7,327 nucleotides of DNA from UBA668 sp049318165. GTDB taxonomy: Bacteria > Actinomycetota > Acidimicrobiia > Acidimicrobiales > Ilumatobacteraceae. Positions 1 to 5,729 of the stretch are shown piece after piece. Position 1 is the stretch's first letter; every line of letters begins with the position of its first letter. Made by a program: the position numbers and the translations under genes. The stretch spans positions 1-7,327 of the forward strand of contig JBMOGW010000181.1 in the NCBI GenBank assembly GCA_049318165.1, given 5' to 3'. The notes below the pieces were generated by a model, which made no database searches, was not told the DNA's origin, and saw nothing but the letters and a program-made list of their open reading frames with translations.

Positions 1-512
1 GCCCGCACCCACTTGGCGCTCTTCCAGAAGTACAGGTGCGGCACCACGATGCGTACCGGGCCGCCGTGGATCGGCTCGATGTCCTCACCCTCGAACGCAT
101 AGGCGACGATCGCCTCGTCGGTGACGATGTCGGACAACGGCAGGTTGGTGGTGTAGCCGAACTCGGCATGCTCCACCACGTGCGTCGCCTCCGGTTGCAC
201 GCCGGCCTGCTCGAAGAGGTCACGGACACGCACACCCGTCCAGGTGGTGTCGAACTTGCTCCACTTGGTGACGCAGTGGATGTCGAACGTGAGCGTCACC
301 GAGGGCATCGCCTTCGACTCGTCGAGGCCGATCGAGAACGGCCGGTCGACGAGGCCGGTGATGGTGAGATCCCATTGGCCGGGCTCGTACTCGGGCACGT
401 CACCGACGTGCAGGACCGGGAAGCGATCGGTGAGGTACTGGCCGGGCGGGAGCCGCGACGGGTCGTACCCCTTCTCGACGAGTTCCTGGCGGTTGCGGTC
501 GAAGAAACCCAT
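1..512 (-). CDS. Sulfite-oxidase-like molybdopterin oxidoreductase, C-terminus cut by window edge
   Basis: The visible 170 residues belong to the sulfite oxidase/YedY-fold molybdenum cofactor oxidoreductases. The key motif is DIHCVTKWSKFD at residues 77-88, whose Cys80 is the expected molybdenum ligand. A second conserved stretch, IHGGPVRIVVPHLYFWKSAK (148-167), lies in the pterin-binding region. The N-terminus (MGFFDRNRQELVEKGYDP) has no Tat or Sec signal and no membrane segment, so the protein is probably cytoplasmic, unlike Tat-exported YedY/MsrP. From memory, actinobacterial relatives are roughly 200 residues, so about 30 are missing at the left edge. The ATG at 512 was chosen because the protein there begins like its relatives. 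In-frame GTG codons lie 6 and 15 nt upstream, and I see no clear Shine-Dalgarno. No haem-membrane partner (YedZ-like) is visible. The substrate cannot be predicted; 'sulfite oxidase-like' describes the fold, not a proven reaction. Confidence 0.88.
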   Translation of the reverse strand, partial: MGFFDRNRQELVEKGYDPSRLPPGQYLTDRFPVLHVGDVPEYEPGQWDLTITGLVDRPFSIGLDESKAMPSVTLTFDIHCVTKWSKFDTTWTGVRVRDLFEQAGVQPEATHVVEHAEFGYTTNLPLSDIVTDEAIVAYAFEGEDIEPIHGGPVRIVVPHLYFWKSAKWVR

Positions 513-527
513 GTACACAGTGTGCAC
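513..527. promoter_or_regulatory. 15-bp near-palindrome abutting the oxidoreductase start; possible operator
   Basis: The arms GTACACA (513-519) and TGTGCAC (521-527) are complementary at six of seven positions around a central G at 520. The element sits directly against the ATG at 512, inside the 64-bp divergent region. A repressor site or a small mRNA hairpin at the start codon are both possible. A match of this length can also arise by chance, and I do not recognise a known operator consensus. Confidence 0.3.
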
Positions 528-563
528 CGATGCAGGTCGCTGCGCCACGCAGAGCCGACCCCC

Positions 564-569
564 TAATGT
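564..569 (+). promoter_or_regulatory. Putative -10 element (TAATGT) for the membrane-protein gene, suggesting a leaderless transcript
   Basis: TAATGT fits the actinobacterial TANNNT -10 pattern and ends 7 nt before the ATG at 577. That spacing would put the transcription start at or next to the A of the start codon. No Shine-Dalgarno-like purine run precedes this ATG, which agrees with leaderless translation. No convincing -35 hexamer is visible 16-18 bp upstream. Confidence 0.4.
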
Positions 570-576
570 GCTGCGC

Positions 577-1347
577 ATGAGCGACATGCCGCCCCCGCCT
601 CCGCCGCCGCCCCCGCCTCCCGGCGGACTCACTCCGCCGCCGTACACCGGCGGCACGGGTGCCCCGCTCGGGCGCGTCCAGTTCATCGGCGGGCTGACCA
701 AGTGGGTGGTCGGTCTGGTGGGCGCATCGTTGGTGCTGCAGCTCATCAGCCTCGTGATCCAGCTGTCGCTGCGCGGGTCCGCCGTGGACCTGAAGGACGG
801 CACGATCAGCCTGTCGTCGTTCGAGGACAAGCTCGGCGGCTTCGTGGCCCTCAGCGTCCTCGCCAGCGTGGCCGGTCTCGCCCTGCTCGTCGTGCAGATC
901 ATCTGGTCGGTGCGCATCGCGAAGAACCTCGAGGCCATCGGCCGCCAAGGCCAGACGTTCAAGATGGGCCTGGTGATCGTCGCCAACATCCTCGGCGGCT
1001 GCACCCTCGGCATCCTGCCGTTCTTCATGTGGCGCGAGTTCTGGATGGGCAGCGACCCGGAGTCGTCGCCGTACGACCAGAACTGGAAGAGCCGGCCGAA
1101 CGGCTCGATCGTCGTCGCCCACCTCGTGGCCACGCTCGTCGCCGTCGTCGGTGGTCTCTTCCTCGGCGCCGCCGGCGCGATCAGCGTCATCCGCCAGAAC
1201 TCGAGCAACGACGTGGCCGACAACCTGTCGGACCGCTTCGGGCTGGTCCTGCTCAGCGGCGTGCTCAGCCTGGTGGTCTCGGTGATCTTCATCCAGCTCG
1301 TCCGCCAGCTGGCCGCCCGGCACATGAAGGTCATCGGCGAAGCCTGA
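577..1347 (+). CDS. Polyproline-headed five-helix membrane protein, DUF4328-like
   Basis: This is a 256-residue integral membrane protein of unknown function. Residues 5-15 are eleven consecutive prolines, followed by a Gly/Pro/Thr-rich linker to about residue 32. Hydrophobic segments lie near 42-64, 87-110, 130-151, 178-205 and 221-242. The stretch around 112-123 (VRIAKNLEAIGR) and the REFWMGSDP at 153-161 resemble DUF4328 proteins, which are common in Actinobacteria. I make that assignment from memory of the family pattern, with moderate confidence. The ATG at 577 was chosen because it begins the proline-rich head; a second ATG three codons later (586) is possible. The gene is divergent from the oxidoreductase and its stop overlaps the start of the phosphatase gene. 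The polyproline run would normally need elongation factor P for efficient translation. No catalytic motif is visible. Confidence 0.8.
   Translation: MSDMPPPPPPPPPPPGGLTPPPYTGGTGAPLGRVQFIGGLTKWVVGLVGASLVLQLISLVIQLSLRGSAVDLKDGTISLSSFEDKLGGFVALSVLASVAGLALLVVQIIWSVRIAKNLEAIGRQGQTFKMGLVIVANILGGCTLGILPFFMWREFWMGSDPESSPYDQNWKSRPNGSIVVAHLVATLVAVVGGLFLGAAGAISVIRQNSSNDVADNLSDRFGLVLLSGVLSLVVSVIFIQLVRQLAARHMKVIGEA
589..621 (+). repeat. Low-complexity proline-codon tract with a 14-bp direct repeat
   Basis: Eleven CCN codons in a row encode the polyproline head. Inside the tract the 14-mer CCGCCCCCGCCTCC occurs exactly at 589-602 and again at 607-620, an offset of 18 nt or six codons. This looks like an in-frame slippage duplication, and the proline count probably varies between strains. 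Confidence 0.75.
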
Positions 1348-1808
1348 TGCTCTACCTCGTCCGCCACGCGAAGGCCGGGAGCCGGACCGAGTGGCTGGGC
1401 GACGACCGGCGACGACCGCTGAACGGCAAGGGTGAACGGCAGGCCATCCAGCTCGCCGAACGCCTCGCTCCGCTCGCCACGGGATCGTTGGTCAGCAGCC
1501 CGTACCTGCGCTGTGTGCAGACGCTCGAGCCGCTCGCGGCGCGGCTCGGCGTCGCCGTGGCCGCCGACGACCGGTTGGCGGAAGAAACGGGGTTCGAGGG
1601 CGCACTCGAGCTGCTCGGCGACCTGCCCGACGGGTCGGTGCTGTGCAGCCACGGCGACGTGATCCCGGCCACCATCGGAGCGCTACAGCGCCGGGGTTGC
1701 GCCATCCTCACCGAGCCCGACTGGAGCAAGGCGAGTGTGTGGGTGCTCACCCGGGACGCCAAGGGCGCGTTCGCCGAGGCCACCGTCTGGCCACCACCCG
1801 ACGCCTGA
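1347..1808 (+). CDS. sixA: SixA-type histidine phosphatase family protein
   Basis: The 153-residue product is a small histidine phosphatase of the SixA branch. LYLVRHAKAG at residues 2-11 carries the catalytic RHA motif, in which His7 is the expected phospho-acceptor. RPLNGKGERQA (about 28-38) and SSPYLRCVQT (about 50-59) are the usual phosphate-pocket blocks, and CSHGD near 99-103 supplies the second catalytic histidine. SixA in Escherichia coli dephosphorylates phosphohistidine proteins, first described for the ArcB HPt domain and later for the PTS-Ntr protein NPr. Neither partner is visible here, so the substrate is unknown. The ATG overlaps the preceding gene's stop (TGATG), implying co-translation with the membrane protein. 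The gene ends 8 nt before the convergent TPR gene. The family call is strong; the specific symbol is less certain. Confidence 0.85.
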   Translation: MLYLVRHAKAGSRTEWLGDDRRRPLNGKGERQAIQLAERLAPLATGSLVSSPYLRCVQTLEPLAARLGVAVAADDRLAEETGFEGALELLGDLPDGSVLCSHGDVIPATIGALQRRGCAILTEPDWSKASVWVLTRDAKGAFAEATVWPPPDA

Positions 1809-1821
1809 CCGACGTGTCAGG
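1804..1821. terminator. Small inverted repeat spanning both convergent stop codons; possible bidirectional terminator
   Basis: CCTGAC (1804-1809) and GTCAGG (1816-1821) form a perfect 6-bp stem with a 6-nt loop. Each arm contains the stop codon of one of the two convergent genes, at 1806-1808 and 1817-1819. There is no T-run on either side, so it does not fit a canonical intrinsic terminator, and the stem is short. It is the only hairpin candidate I noticed in the short space between the two transcription units. Confidence 0.3.
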
Positions 1822-2536
1822 AGCCGGACGTCAGTGACTGGATCATCGGCCGCATGTCGGCCGGCGGGTTGCGGTCGAGGCACGCCTGGGCCTCCTGCGT
1901 GCCGGTGTCCGTCTGCGGCGGGTCGAGGAAGCGCAGGTTCGCGACGGCCAGGAAGCAATGCGGGTCGGCGTAGGTGTCGTCGATGGCCGTCGCCTGCTGC
2001 AGGAATTCGATGCCCTGCTGCACGGTGCTCTGGTCCTTCGTCTGCTGCCCGTTGAGCACGATCAACCACCCGATGTACGTGCGCGCCTCGGCGTTGTCCG
2101 GCTCGATCTCCACCACCTTCTGGTAGTTGGCGAGCGCGGCGGCCTGGTCGCTGTTCAACTGCTGGCGCGCTTCGGCGAGCAGGCGGGTGACCTCGTCCTG
2201 GGGCAGGCCACCGGTGAGCGTCTGACCGGGCAGGCGCTGACCTGCGAACTGGCTGACGGCGACACCCAGCGCGACCGCCACGAGGATCGTCACGGCCGGC
2301 ACGAGCAGCCGGCGCCACAGCGGCCGCTGCGGCTTGGGCACCAGCGAACTGCGGCCGTCCTCGATCTCGCGCATCACGGCCGCGGCGCGGGCCACGTAGC
2401 CGTCGTGCAGCGCGGTGTAGTCGGCGTCGTCCACGTCGCCGGCCCCGTGTTCGCGCTCGAGGTCGCGGATGCTGGCGAGCAGGAAGCGGCGCTCCTCCTC
2501 CAATTCCGCCAGACGGTCGGGATCAGGCGTCGTCAC
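1817..2536 (-). CDS. CcmI-like TPR protein at the end of the cytochrome c maturation operon
   Basis: The 239-residue product probably acts as the apocytochrome chaperone of the heme ligation step, the role of CcmI. Residues 5-62 are a charged helical region (RLAELEEERRFLLASIRDLE, then a DVDDADYTALHDGY motif), probably cytoplasmic. One membrane helix lies near 78-97. An external part with TPR-like helices follows at about 115-190 (for example ALANYQKVVEIEPDNAEART). Proteobacterial CcmI has two N-terminal helices; here only one is seen. Two cysteines (about 194 and 219) lie in the C-terminal part. GTG at 2536 is preferred because AGGGGA lies 9 nt upstream; GTG at 2557 is an in-frame alternative adding seven residues. 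The start lies inside ccmH, overlapping it by 14 nt. Assignment to CcmI rests mainly on operon position plus TPR architecture, so I leave the symbol empty. Confidence 0.75.
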   Translation of the reverse strand: MTTPDPDRLAELEEERRFLLASIRDLEREHGAGDVDDADYTALHDGYVARAAAVMREIEDGRSSLVPKPQRPLWRRLLVPAVTILVAVALGVAVSQFAGQRLPGQTLTGGLPQDEVTRLLAEARQQLNSDQAAALANYQKVVEIEPDNAEARTYIGWLIVLNGQQTKDQSTVQQGIEFLQQATAIDDTYADPHCFLAVANLRFLDPPQTDTGTQEAQACLDRNPPADMRPMIQSLTSGS

Positions 2537-3125
2537 CGTCGTCCGTCCCCTGCTCACCCGTCGGTTCCGGCTCCACCACGTCGTCGACCGGGGCTTCAGC
2601 CGCTTCCTCGGCGAGCGGCGCGGTCAGGTCGTCGTCCGCGGGAGGCGGCTCGTCCTCCTCGGCCAGCGCGGCAGCGACCCTCGCCCGGTCGTCGTCGTCC
2701 GGCACGGCGTCCACGTTGCGTTGCCATCGCCGGAACGCGAAGAACAGTCCGACGCCCGCGCACACGAACGCTGCGGCGGGCAGCACCCACACGAGCGCGT
2801 CGAAGCCGGAGGCCTTCGGCAACAGCTGCGTCTGGGCACCGAACTGCTGCACGATGTAGGCGACGATCTCGTCGTCGCTGCTCACCCCGTTGGCCACCTG
2901 GGCCTTCACTTCCGCACGGATGGCGGCGGACGCAGGGTTGGCGCTCTCGTAGACGGTCTCGCCGTCGCACACCGGGCAGGCGATGCGCTTGGTGATCTCC
3001 TCGACGCGCTCTTCGGGCGTGAGAGGTCCCGATTCCTTCGCCGTGCCGTAGGCAAGGAAGGTCGCCACCACGAGCGCGAGCAGCACCCATGCGGGCCAGC
3101 GCTTCAGCTTCGACGTGCGACTCAT
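2523..3125 (-). CDS. ccmH: CcmH, cytochrome c maturation thiol-disulfide protein
   Basis: CcmH is a membrane-anchored thiol-disulfide oxidoreductase that reduces the CXXCH cysteines of apocytochrome c and works with the CcmF heme ligase. This 200-residue protein has an N-terminal signal/anchor helix (about 11-26) and the CcmH domain (about 35-105). A second membrane helix follows (about 109-131). The active site is ITKRIACPVCDG, with Cys50 and Cys53 corresponding to the family's LRCXXC motif. The downstream ANPASAAIRAEVKAQVANG and the VAYIVQQFGAQ block are also typical. After the second helix comes a roughly 65-residue tail very rich in Asp, Glu, Pro and Ala, predicted cytoplasmic, which short CcmH proteins normally lack. 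The ATG at 3125 overlaps the preceding thioredoxin stop (ATGA); longer in-frame N-terminal extensions would run into that gene and lack the expected signal. Unlike E. coli CcmH, the TPR part is a separate gene. Confidence 0.93.
   Translation of the reverse strand: MSRTSKLKRWPAWVLLALVVATFLAYGTAKESGPLTPEERVEEITKRIACPVCDGETVYESANPASAAIRAEVKAQVANGVSSDDEIVAYIVQQFGAQTQLLPKASGFDALVWVLPAAAFVCAGVGLFFAFRRWQRNVDAVPDDDDRARVAAALAEEDEPPPADDDLTAPLAEEAAEAPVDDVVEPEPTGEQGTDDGDDA
2546..2551 (-). promoter_or_regulatory. Ribosome binding site deciding the TPR gene start
   Basis: AGGGGA on the minus strand lies 9 nt before the GTG at 2536, inside the end of ccmH. The alternative GTG at 2557 has no comparable purine run at a normal distance, so 2536 is favoured. 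Confidence 0.5.
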
Positions 3126-3751
3126 GACAGTGCGTACAGGTCCCGCTGTTGTTGCACCAGACGCGCCAGCGTGTCGGCATCGATCTGGCCCGCCCAACGC
3201 ACCACCACCACACCGTTGGGGTCGATGATGAACGTCTCCGGCACCAGCGCCACGCCGAACGCGACGTTGGTGGTGCCCTCGTCGTCACGCACGATCGGCC
3301 AGTTGCCGCCACGGGTGAGGAAGAACCGCTTCACCGCGTCGACGTCGTCGTTGATCTGCAGCATCGTGTACAGCTCGGCGCCGTCCTGCACGGTCGCCTG
3401 TTGCTCGGCGAACGTGACGAGTTCGGGGTGCTCGGCACGGCACGGCGCGCACGTGGAGTTGAAGAAGTTCACCACTACCCAACTGCCCTTCCGACGAGCG
3501 AGGTCGAACGGCGTGCCGTCGAGCGTCTCGCTGCGCACCGCGGGCGCCGGCTTGCCGAGCAGCGGGCTGTCGACCAGGCCGACTTTGTCGTCCGGGCCGC
3601 TGTTGCCAGTGGCGAGCACGAAGAAGAGCGCGACCATCACGACCAGTACGCCCAGCACGATGAACGGTGCGACACGCCGACGCGGTGCGTCGTGCGGCTC
3701 GCCGCCCTCGGGCTGGTCAGCGGCGGCGTCGTCGGTCACCACGTCAGCCAT
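3122..3751 (-). CDS. ccmG: CcmG/DsbE/ResA-type membrane-tethered thioredoxin
   Basis: The 209-residue protein is the thioredoxin-fold reductase of the Ccm pathway, which passes electrons to CcmH and/or apocytochrome c outside the membrane. Residues 1-26 are hydrophilic and end in RRR. A single uncleaved membrane anchor follows (about 28-48), then a TlpA/ResA-like domain (about 65-205). The redox site is FFNSTCAPCRAEHPEL with Cys101 and Cys104. The conserved cis-proline is in LVPETFIIDPNG (Pro171), which also matches the family's usual PETF block. ATG at 3751 is chosen because AGGTGG lies 6 nt upstream and because the ORF upstream of it is antisense-like arginine-rich sequence inside ccmF. The gene overlaps ccmF by 8 nt and ccmH by 4 nt. 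The electron donor (CcdA or DsbD) is not in this window. ResA-like naming would be equally fair by sequence; operon position favours CcmG. Confidence 0.92.
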   Translation of the reverse strand: MADVVTDDAAADQPEGGEPHDAPRRRVAPFIVLGVLVVMVALFFVLATGNSGPDDKVGLVDSPLLGKPAPAVRSETLDGTPFDLARRKGSWVVVNFFNSTCAPCRAEHPELVTFAEQQATVQDGAELYTMLQINDDVDAVKRFFLTRGGNWPIVRDDEGTTNVAFGVALVPETFIIDPNGVVVVRWAGQIDADTLARLVQQQRDLYALS

Positions 3752-5729
3752 TCGCCACCACCTGCTCGTCGAGTGGCACCGGCGCCGACACCGGGTCGGT
3801 GGGCTTGCGGCGGTGCTTGCCCGGGAACGCGGCGAGCAACGTGCCCACCCCGCACAGCAGGCCACCGATCCACAACCACAGGATCATCGGCTTGATGAAG
3901 ATCTTCACCTTGGCCACGCCGGCGCTCGGCTTCGAGCCGTTCTCCAGCGTCAGATAGATGTCCTTGCGCAGGCCGGTCTTCACGCTCGGCGTGGCGATGT
4001 CCATACCCTGCTCGGTGAACTTGGTGATCCGCGGCGCGTACGCCTGGCCACCGTCGATCGAGATGAGCGCCTCGATGCCGACGCGACCCGGCTCCTGGAA
4101 GTCGCGCACCTCTTTCAGTTCGAACGTGTGCCCGGCGAACTCCACCGTGTCGCCGACGTTCATCGTGAACTCACCGGCCCTCGTGTAGCTGGTGGATGCT
4201 GCGAGCCCGACGGCGATGAGAATGATGCCGAGGTGCACCACCATGCCGCCGTTGGCACGGCCGAGCAGGCCGCGGTAGCCCTGGCGGCGGGTGGCCAACG
4301 CCAGTTGCCGCATCGCCGAACCGGCGGCGAAGCCGGCGAGGGTGAAGGACAGCAGCGGCCAGAAGCCCGTGGCCCCGAGCAGCACGGACAGCACCAGCGC
4401 GCCTGCACCGCACCACGCCGGCCAGAAGAGGCGCTCGCGCAGCAGCTCGAGGCTGGCTTTGCGCCATGGCAGCACCGGGGCGATGGCCATCAGGAACAGG
4501 ATCACCACACCGATCGGCTGCGACATCGTGTCGAAGAAGGGCGAGCCGACGGCGATCTGACGGTCGTCCTTCGCTTCGACGATCAGCGGGAACACCGTGC
4601 CGAGCAGGATGATGAACGCGAACAGCGTGAAGATCACGTTGTTGGCGAGGAATGCGCCTTCGCGCGAGATCGGCGAATCGATCGCGCCCGGCGAGCGCAG
4701 CCGGTCGCCACGCCAGGCGATGAGCGCGAGCGACGTGAGCACGATGAAGCCGAAGAAGCCGAGCAGGTACGGCCCGATGGTGCCGTCACTGAACGCGTGC
4801 ACGCTGTTGATGACACCGGAGCGGGTGAGGAAGGTGCCCAGGATCGTGAGCGCGAAGGTGGCCACCAGCAGGCTGATGTTCCACACGCGCAGCATGCCGC
4901 GGCGTTCCTGCACCAGCACCGAGTGGATGTAGGCCGTGCCGGTGAGCCAGGGCAGAAAACTGGCGTTCTCCACCGGGTCCCACGCCCAGACACCACCCCA
5001 GCCGAGCACCTCGTAGCTCCACCAGCTGCCGAGCACGATGCCCAAGGTGAGGAAGCCCCACGAGAACAGTGCCCAGCGGCGGGTCTCGAGCAGCCAGCCC
5101 TCGCCGACGCGGCCGGTGATGAGCGCAGCGATCGCGAACGCGAACGGCACGGTGAATCCGACGTAACCGAGGTACAGGATCGGCGGGTGGAACAGCACGA
5201 GCACGTGGTTCTGCAGCAGCGGGTTGGGCCCGTTGCAACACGTGTCGAAGTTCGGCACGCCGCCCGGCGCGAACGCGTCGGTCGGACCGAGGGCGAGGAA
5301 GAAGAAGAACGCCGTGACGACCAGCATCACCACCAACGCCCACGAGATCAGCGGGTCGGCCATCCGCGCCCGGTAGCGGCGCGCCACCACGAACGTGTAG
5401 ATCGCGAGCAGCAACAGCCACAGCAGGATGCTGCCCTCGAGCGCGCTCCACAGGGCGGTGAAGTTGAACAGCGCCGGCGTGTCGTACGAACCGACCTTCT
5501 GCACGTAGGCCACCGACCAGTCGCGGGTGATGAGGGCGCGCTGCATCACCACGACCGCGGCGACGGCACCGAACAGCACCACCATCACGTAGCCCTGCAC
5601 CGCACGCACCAGGCGCTGATCCTTCAAGAGCGTGGCCGTCGCCAGCGCGCCGGCGCCGAACACCGACGCAGCGAGGCCCACGATCAGCGCGGAGTGGCCG
5701 AGAAGGCCGTTCACCCCTTCCGCGAGCAC
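3744..5729 (-). CDS. ccmF: CcmF, cytochrome c heme ligase subunit
   Basis: CcmF accepts heme from holo-CcmE and, with CcmH/CcmI, attaches it to apocytochrome c. The 661-residue polytopic protein is the usual length. The WWD signature is at 243-270 (WGGVWAWDPVENASF, then PWLTGTAYIHS). Four conserved histidines are visible: His181 (FHPPILYLGY), His269 (IHS), His311 (SVHAF) and His499 (VVHLG). From memory of E. coli CcmF (173, 261, 303, 491), all four are shifted by exactly eight, so the core aligns almost without net gaps. Residues about 512-608 form the soluble external CcmF C-terminal region, followed by a last helix (about 612-635). An unusual adjacent pair, Cys164-Cys165, sits in the loop before His181. 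GTG at 5729 has GGAGG 7 nt upstream; a GTG at 5714 would give a GTGA overlap with ccmE instead. It overlaps ccmE by 19 nt and ccmG by 8 nt. Confidence 0.97.
   Translation of the reverse strand: MLAEGVNGLLGHSALIVGLAASVFGAGALATATLLKDQRLVRAVQGYVMVVLFGAVAAVVVMQRALITRDWSVAYVQKVGSYDTPALFNFTALWSALEGSILLWLLLLAIYTFVVARRYRARMADPLISWALVVMLVVTAFFFFLALGPTDAFAPGGVPNFDTCCNGPNPLLQNHVLVLFHPPILYLGYVGFTVPFAFAIAALITGRVGEGWLLETRRWALFSWGFLTLGIVLGSWWSYEVLGWGGVWAWDPVENASFLPWLTGTAYIHSVLVQERRGMLRVWNISLLVATFALTILGTFLTRSGVINSVHAFSDGTIGPYLLGFFGFIVLTSLALIAWRGDRLRSPGAIDSPISREGAFLANNVIFTLFAFIILLGTVFPLIVEAKDDRQIAVGSPFFDTMSQPIGVVILFLMAIAPVLPWRKASLELLRERLFWPAWCGAGALVLSVLLGATGFWPLLSFTLAGFAAGSAMRQLALATRRQGYRGLLGRANGGMVVHLGIILIAVGLAASTSYTRAGEFTMNVGDTVEFAGHTFELKEVRDFQEPGRVGIEALISIDGGQAYAPRITKFTEQGMDIATPSVKTGLRKDIYLTLENGSKPSAGVAKVKIFIKPMILWLWIGGLLCGVGTLLAAFPGKHRRKPTDPVSAPVPLDEQVVANG
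3758..3763 (-). promoter_or_regulatory. Ribosome binding site for ccmG inside ccmF
   Basis: AGGTGG on the minus strand lies 6 nt before the ATG at 3751. It supports this start over the longer in-frame ORF that runs into ccmF. Confidence 0.6.

Noticed and set aside
36..566. Plus-strand open frame over the oxidoreductase gene
   Set aside because: It is antisense to a clear molybdenum oxidoreductase with the IHCVTKWS motif and has no recognisable domain itself.
244..576. N-terminal extension of the membrane-protein frame upstream of 577
   Set aside because: It overlaps the divergent oxidoreductase gene and lacks similarity to anything. The protein starts naturally at MSDMPPP, where a -10-like element sits just upstream.
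702..1346. Upstream extension of the phosphatase frame inside the membrane-protein gene
   Set aside because: The sequence is Arg/Pro-rich out-of-frame translation. The histidine phosphatase fold starts at MLYLVRHAKAG at 1347.
3126..3197. Longer start for ccmH
   Set aside because: It would add 24 residues lying inside the thioredoxin gene. The ATG at 3125 has an ATGA overlap and is followed directly by a normal signal/anchor helix.
3752..3865. Longer start for the thioredoxin gene
   Set aside because: The extra 38 residues are out-of-frame ccmF sequence rich in Cys, Arg and Ser. The ATG at 3751 has a good ribosome binding site.
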